Positions 40,373 through 43,926 of a stretch of DNA of 43,926 bases are shown here, in pieces. Made by a program: the position numbers and the translations under genes. The notes beneath the pieces were generated by a model. The model saw only the letters and a program-made list of their open reading frames with translations. It had not been told where the DNA came from and did no database searches. Source of the stretch: a virus; the IMG/VR virus record IMGVR_UViG_3300047564_001006, positions 1-43,926 of that record. One strand, written 5' to 3'. Numbering within the stretch: the first letter of the stretch is position 1; each line of letters opens with the position of its first letter.

Positions 40373-41821
40373 TTAGGCTCCGTAACGGAACAGGAAGAAG
40401 TTATTCGCTCCCAAGGTGCACACGGCACGTTCAGAGAGGAAGTTAACTTCCATTGCATCGAGGTCGCTTGTTGCAGCACCTCCGGCAGAACCTGTAATCC
40501 AAGTTTTGTACCTGCGGTCTTCAGCCTCAGACGCACGGTAACGCACGTGGAGGAAAGGACGCTTGGCATTCTTACCAAGGATTTGGTCGTACACGGTGGT
40601 AGAACCTGCGGGAACGAGCATACCTGTGATGACGTTAGCAGTGGTTGTACCTGTAGTAGACAGGGTCAAACCTCCACGCATAGTCGGGTCGTTCAGGTAT
40701 TTCCAATCTGACTTATAGAAGTCGTAACCTCTGCGGAATCCACTGAAGCCAAGATTCAAAGCCATATCGGTGTCGTTGTCGAACAGACCGAAAGACGCAG
40801 CGTTAGCAGCACCCGTACCGTTGAAACCGTTCAGGGTAGCCAACATATCGTCAATGTCGAAAGAGAACTCACGGTTAACGAAGAGAACATTCTCCTCGAT
40901 AGAGCCCTGCTTGTCAAGACGAGAAACGATTGTGTCGAAGTCAACCAATGTGGTAGGGTTACCTGCACCCCATACGTTACCACGAGAGTTAACAACGTAG
41001 AACACACCCTCAGAACCTTTGTTACCAAAGTTGGGGTTCAACGCAGCGTTAGCAGCACCTGAACCTGTCTCGGCAGGAACGGCTTCCAACATAGCGGTTT
41101 CGAGGTAGTCCTCAAAACGGAGACGAGTCTCGTGCTCTGATTTCAAATACCACAGATAACCTGTAGCACCATTTTCGGTGGTTACTTCAACCCATCCAAT
41201 CTGAGCCATATCAGAACCTGAAACGGCATACTTGTCTTTGATGATGATGGGAGAGTTGCTGAAGATTTCATCTTCGGCTTCCAATGAACCAACCATACCT
41301 ACAGTGCCCTTCTTAAATTCAGAACCGTAGATGAATACGGTGAATTTGTTGGCTGCTGAGGCGTTAGTCATACCACCACCCTCATAGAAGGCTACATCAA
41401 AGGTGTCAGCCGAAGTGTTAACTGCGGTAACGATACCCTTGTTTTGAGTAGGACCTGCTACGTTGGGGGTAATCATAACGGTTTGACCGGGACGGATAGC
41501 GATACCTGTTACGTTAAGGTCATTAACGGTGAAGGTAGCACTGTCAGCACCTGTCAAAACAGTGGTGGTTACATCCACGTACTTGGTGTGAAGACGACCT
41601 TGTTCTGCCCATTTGATTTGGTCAGAGTTAGAAGGCATCTCAGCACCAACCATACGAAGGAAGGATGCTACGGTGCGGTTTCCGTAACGCTCAAATTCTT
41701 TCTCATAAGTATCAGGGAGATACTGATTCAAGAAGTTGAAGTTAGTAATGTAATTGGTGGATAGGGCAACCTGCTCTGCTGAGGGTTGCAACTGATATCC
41801 GGGTGTCGATAGAACTGCCAT
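40373..41821 (-). CDS. Major capsid protein (HK97 fold), 482 aa
   Basis: Identified by position after the scaffold gene, length and composition. N-terminal region N-F-N-F-L-N-Q-Y-L-P-D-T-Y-E-K-E-F-E-R-Y-G with R-T-V-A-S-F-L, a beta insertion with Thr/Val/Gly (about 80-175), then I-I-I-K-D-K-Y-A-V-S-G-S-D-M-A-Q-I-G-W, and C-terminal R-A-S-E-A-E-D-R-R-Y-K-T-W-I-T-G-S and F-L-S-E-R-A-V-C-T-L-G-A-N-N-F-F-L-F. The closing block resembles capsid proteins of crAss-like and Cellulophaga short-tailed phages. A dedicated terminator follows, fitting high expression. Confidence 0.85.
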   Translation of the reverse strand: MAVLSTPGYQLQPSAEQVALSTNYITNFNFLNQYLPDTYEKEFERYGNRTVASFLRMVGAEMPSNSDQIKWAEQGRLHTKYVDVTTTVLTGADSATFTVNDLNVTGIAIRPGQTVMITPNVAGPTQNKGIVTAVNTSADTFDVAFYEGGGMTNASAANKFTVFIYGSEFKKGTVGMVGSLEAEDEIFSNSPIIIKDKYAVSGSDMAQIGWVEVTTENGATGYLWYLKSEHETRLRFEDYLETAMLEAVPAETGSGAANAALNPNFGNKGSEGVFYVVNSRGNVWGAGNPTTLVDFDTIVSRLDKQGSIEENVLFVNREFSFDIDDMLATLNGFNGTGAANAASFGLFDNDTDMALNLGFSGFRRGYDFYKSDWKYLNDPTMRGGLTLSTTGTTTANVITGMLVPAGSTTVYDQILGKNAKRPFLHVRYRASEAEDRRYKTWITGSAGGAATSDLDAMEVNFLSERAVCTLGANNFFLFRYGA

Positions 41822-41843
41822 TTTTTTGTTTTGTTAAAGGGTT

Positions 41844-42953
41844 TTATAATCTTTTTGCACTCTTGATTTTCAACCCACGACCTACGCCTGAGTCTACTTC
41901 TCGGATTTGCACTCCCCCCTTATTCATTGCCTCGGGTGCTTTACGCTCAGACATATTCACATTTTTTATCTTGCGTGTCACATCCTCTGTGGCATCTGCC
42001 AAGCCCTGCTCATAAAAGAACTTAGCGAACTTATCGGGGTTCATTGCGATGGCTAATGCCTTGTGGTATCCTACTGCGTCATTCATAAGACCATTCTCAT
42101 CCAAATACTTATTGATAAAGTTCATCGGACTTGATTGGACCTTCTTTAACTCAGTGGAATCCCCGGGAGCAAAAACAAGTTTACGGTCATTTAAACTGAA
42201 CTCAAAACCTTTGAATCCTTGACCAAACACTTCGTCAGTTTTCTGTTGAAACCACTGACGCTTTCTTTCTTGCTCTTCGTTTAAGGTACTCGCCTGTTGA
42301 ATATATTGCTTGTAAGCCTCATACTCCTCTTTCTCCGCTTCAGGAATACCAACCGTTCTTGACTCAAGGGGTTGTTTGTACTTTTCCTTCTGCTCGGTAA
42401 AGTAAGTCTTGGCTTTTGCAATAGCCTTTTTCTTTGCCAATTTAGCCTTCTTGACATCTGCTTCGTCATCCAAGTCCTCATTGTACTTGAAGTCCTCCAT
42501 CATAGCCTCGATATCATCTTCATCAAGACCATCCTCAGTTGCCAAGAAATACTGCTTCAGCATTTTATCCGGGTCCATAGTGTCAAAGTCTTCCTGCAAC
42601 TTGAGGTAGTCTTGGATTCCACGACCCGTATCTTTTTTGTACTTCAGGAACGCTGCCACGTCTTCGGGCAAATCTTCATTGCTCTCACGTGTAGCAACCA
42701 AATCGTCAAACGACTTGATTTCCTTGTTGTACCTTTTCCCAATATATGAAAGAACGTCTTCCTCTTTGAGTTCAACAGGGTCTCCGGCAGGGGGAGTATG
42801 GTCTCCGGCAGGTGGCTGACCGCCTTGGTCTCCATTACCTTCAGCACCTTGTGCTCCTCCGTTCAATCCTTGCTCGTGTTTATCGAGCAACTCTTGTTCC
42901 TTTTCAGCAACCCCTTTTTCGGCTCCCGTTACTTCTCTTACTTTAAATTCCAT
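41844..42953 (-). CDS. Scaffolding protein, 369 aa
   Basis: Acidic, low-complexity and coiled-coil rich, placed between portal and capsid genes as scaffolds are. The first ~60 residues are Gly/Pro/Glu/Asp and probably disordered. Charged helices follow (E-E-D-V-L-S-Y-I-G-K-R-Y; D-V-K-K-A-K-L-A-K-K-K-A-I-A-K-A-K). The C-terminal ~55 residues are Lys/Arg-rich (R-G-L-K-I-K-S-A-K-R-L), the usual capsid-binding end. No protease domain seen. Confidence 0.8.
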   Translation of the reverse strand: MEFKVREVTGAEKGVAEKEQELLDKHEQGLNGGAQGAEGNGDQGGQPPAGDHTPPAGDPVELKEEDVLSYIGKRYNKEIKSFDDLVATRESNEDLPEDVAAFLKYKKDTGRGIQDYLKLQEDFDTMDPDKMLKQYFLATEDGLDEDDIEAMMEDFKYNEDLDDEADVKKAKLAKKKAIAKAKTYFTEQKEKYKQPLESRTVGIPEAEKEEYEAYKQYIQQASTLNEEQERKRQWFQQKTDEVFGQGFKGFEFSLNDRKLVFAPGDSTELKKVQSSPMNFINKYLDENGLMNDAVGYHKALAIAMNPDKFAKFFYEQGLADATEDVTRKIKNVNMSERKAPEAMNKGGVQIREVDSGVGRGLKIKSAKRL

Positions 42954-42970
42954 TTGATTTAATTTTTATG

Positions 42971-42978
42971 CAAAGTTA
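42971..42978 (-). promoter_or_regulatory. Possible late promoter (-7 only)
   Basis: - strand TAACTTTG followed by CATAAAAATTAAATCAAATG, the scaffold ATG. No TTTG 20 nt upstream. Shares TAACTTTG with the site at 27334. Confidence 0.42.
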
Positions 42979-42997
42979 ATAGAAAAATTATTTATCC

Positions 42998-43926
42998 TCA
43001 CCGAGGGGAGAACTCAGCCAAATCAAAACCATCAAGAGAGTCTTCATTTGACTCAAATTTTACAGGTGGTGTGTTCAACTTCCTTTGATTTATCAACTGA
43101 GACTGCTCGGTATTCTGCTGACTGATTCGTTTTGCCTTAGCCTCTTCCCTCGCTTGTTCTCTTTTAGACAACTCAGAACCTGATGCTTGTGCTAATTGGA
43201 TGTTGTAGTTGAACTCTTCAGCCATAAGTCGGCTCTTGAGTTCGGCTTCCCCCTTCATCTTCTCCATCTCAAATGCAATCTCTGCTTGTTTGAGTTGCAT
43301 CTTTTGACGTGTCTCCATCTCAATCTTCTGAACTGATAACTGTGCAGCCATCTCCTGAGACTTGAGTTGTTGTTGAGCAGTCATCGCTTGTTTCTGCATC
43401 ATCATCTTTTCTTCTCGTTCTTGCTTCTTAACCCGCTTGAGTTTCAACAATTGGTTTGCAAGTTTGATATTCTTCAACTCACGGATATCAATGGCATCCT
43501 CAAGATTGATATCACCCTTCTGCAAAGCAATCTGAATGTTCTGCTCGAGTTGTGCTCTTTGTTCTTCATCCGGAGAAACGTCAATAAAGATTCCAAAGTC
43601 ATAGATGTAAAGGTCCTTGATTTCATTAAGGATTGACACATTGAACTTGCCAATCTTATTTGCGAAATCATCCTTGAAATCTGCGTACTCCAATATGTCA
43701 GCAATCCTGTAGGTAAGTGCCTCTGATATTGACTTGAACAAGTATAATCCACCATCAAGGATATGACGTGTAGCAGTATTTGAATTGAGTGCTGCCAACT
43801 TCTGAACGCCAACCAACGAATGGGGGTCAGGGTCTGAGCCATCACGAGCCTCATTCAATCCCGTTACCGCACGAATCATATCAAGGTAATGATTGTAATT
43901 GGCAATCAACATCTGCGTTTTTGCAG
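42998..43926 (-). CDS. Portal protein, C-terminal part (runs off the window)
   Basis: The frame stays open to the window edge (43926), so at least 309 residues are the C-terminal part of a larger gene; the Met at 43912 is internal. The start of the visible part contains M-I-R-A-V-T-G-L-N-E-A-R-D-G-S-D-P, common to portals. The middle is a long Gln/Lys/Glu coiled coil (about 155-265, with repeated Q-K-M-Q-L-K-Q-A-E-I-A), as in portals of crAss-like phages. Position before scaffold and capsid genes agrees. Confidence 0.8.
   Translation of the reverse strand, partial: AKTQMLIANYNHYLDMIRAVTGLNEARDGSDPDPHSLVGVQKLAALNSNTATRHILDGGLYLFKSISEALTYRIADILEYADFKDDFANKIGKFNVSILNEIKDLYIYDFGIFIDVSPDEEQRAQLEQNIQIALQKGDINLEDAIDIRELKNIKLANQLLKLKRVKKQEREEKMMMQKQAMTAQQQLKSQEMAAQLSVQKIEMETRQKMQLKQAEIAFEMEKMKGEAELKSRLMAEEFNYNIQLAQASGSELSKREQAREEAKAKRISQQNTEQSQLINQRKLNTPPVKFESNEDSLDGFDLAEFSPR

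Noticed and set aside
1-43926. CRISPR arrays, insertion sequences, integrase or attachment sites
   Set aside because: No regularly spaced repeats, transposase or recombinase motifs, or matching attachment-like repeats were seen.

Overview
This window looks like one end-to-end piece of a tailed-phage genome infecting a member of the Bacteroidota, most likely a short-tailed virus related to crAss-like and Cellulophaga-type podoviruses. The host call rests on promoters of the Bacteroidota type (-33 TTTG, exactly 20 nt, -7 TAnnTTTG, in front of three early genes), on AT-rich leaders without Shine-Dalgarno sequences, and on a BT4734/VirE-N type primase-helicase. The virus call rests on a head-and-neck block (portal, scaffold, HK97-fold capsid protein, two neck/ring proteins, a very large appendage protein) followed by internal virion proteins. 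No integrase, lysis gene, terminase or full tRNA is seen, so this is only part of a genome. The portal gene runs off the right end.

The layout is two convergent transcription blocks meeting at about 16.58 kb. Positions 1-16578 (+ strand) are early genes. First comes an accessory stretch (233-8330) of small, mostly unrecognised proteins. It includes an amidoligase-like protein (970-1917) and a glutamine-amidotransferase/gamma-glutamylcyclotransferase fusion (4830-5951). Next are recombination genes (DUF1071/Sak-type annealing protein, PD-(D/E)XK exonuclease, SSB). A terminator and an AT-rich candidate origin follow, then replication genes (primase-SF3 helicase, SF2 helicase, VRR-NUC nuclease, DnaA domain IV-like protein, second PD-(D/E)XK-like protein). 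Positions 43926-16598 (- strand) are late virion genes. They end in a giant polyvalent protein of about 3,450-3,580 residues, carrying a GNAT domain, a zincin HEFGH motif and a Gly/Ala-rich membrane-active stretch.

The most striking content is RNA-level. Two complete type III hammerhead ribozymes (1959-2009 and 3552-3602) lie between early genes. Each directly abuts the 3' arm of a hairpin built on the palindrome GTGTCYTTGAAGACAC. That palindrome occurs at least 11 times. It appears as the core of intergenic hairpins, as the stem of two terminators (16.58 kb convergent junction; 40.3 kb behind the capsid gene), beside a tRNA T-arm-like minihelix (5969-6011), and inside genes in two different reading frames. 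My reading is a genome-wide RNA 3'-end system. One conserved hairpin caps transcripts, and the end is made either by termination at a U-tract or by ribozyme cleavage about 6 nt after the hairpin. The sequence shows the structures; the function is inference.

The giant protein's reading frame also breaks near its 3' end at a G4 run (17061-17064), and an open frame continues for about 155 more residues with GGTVW-type repeats.
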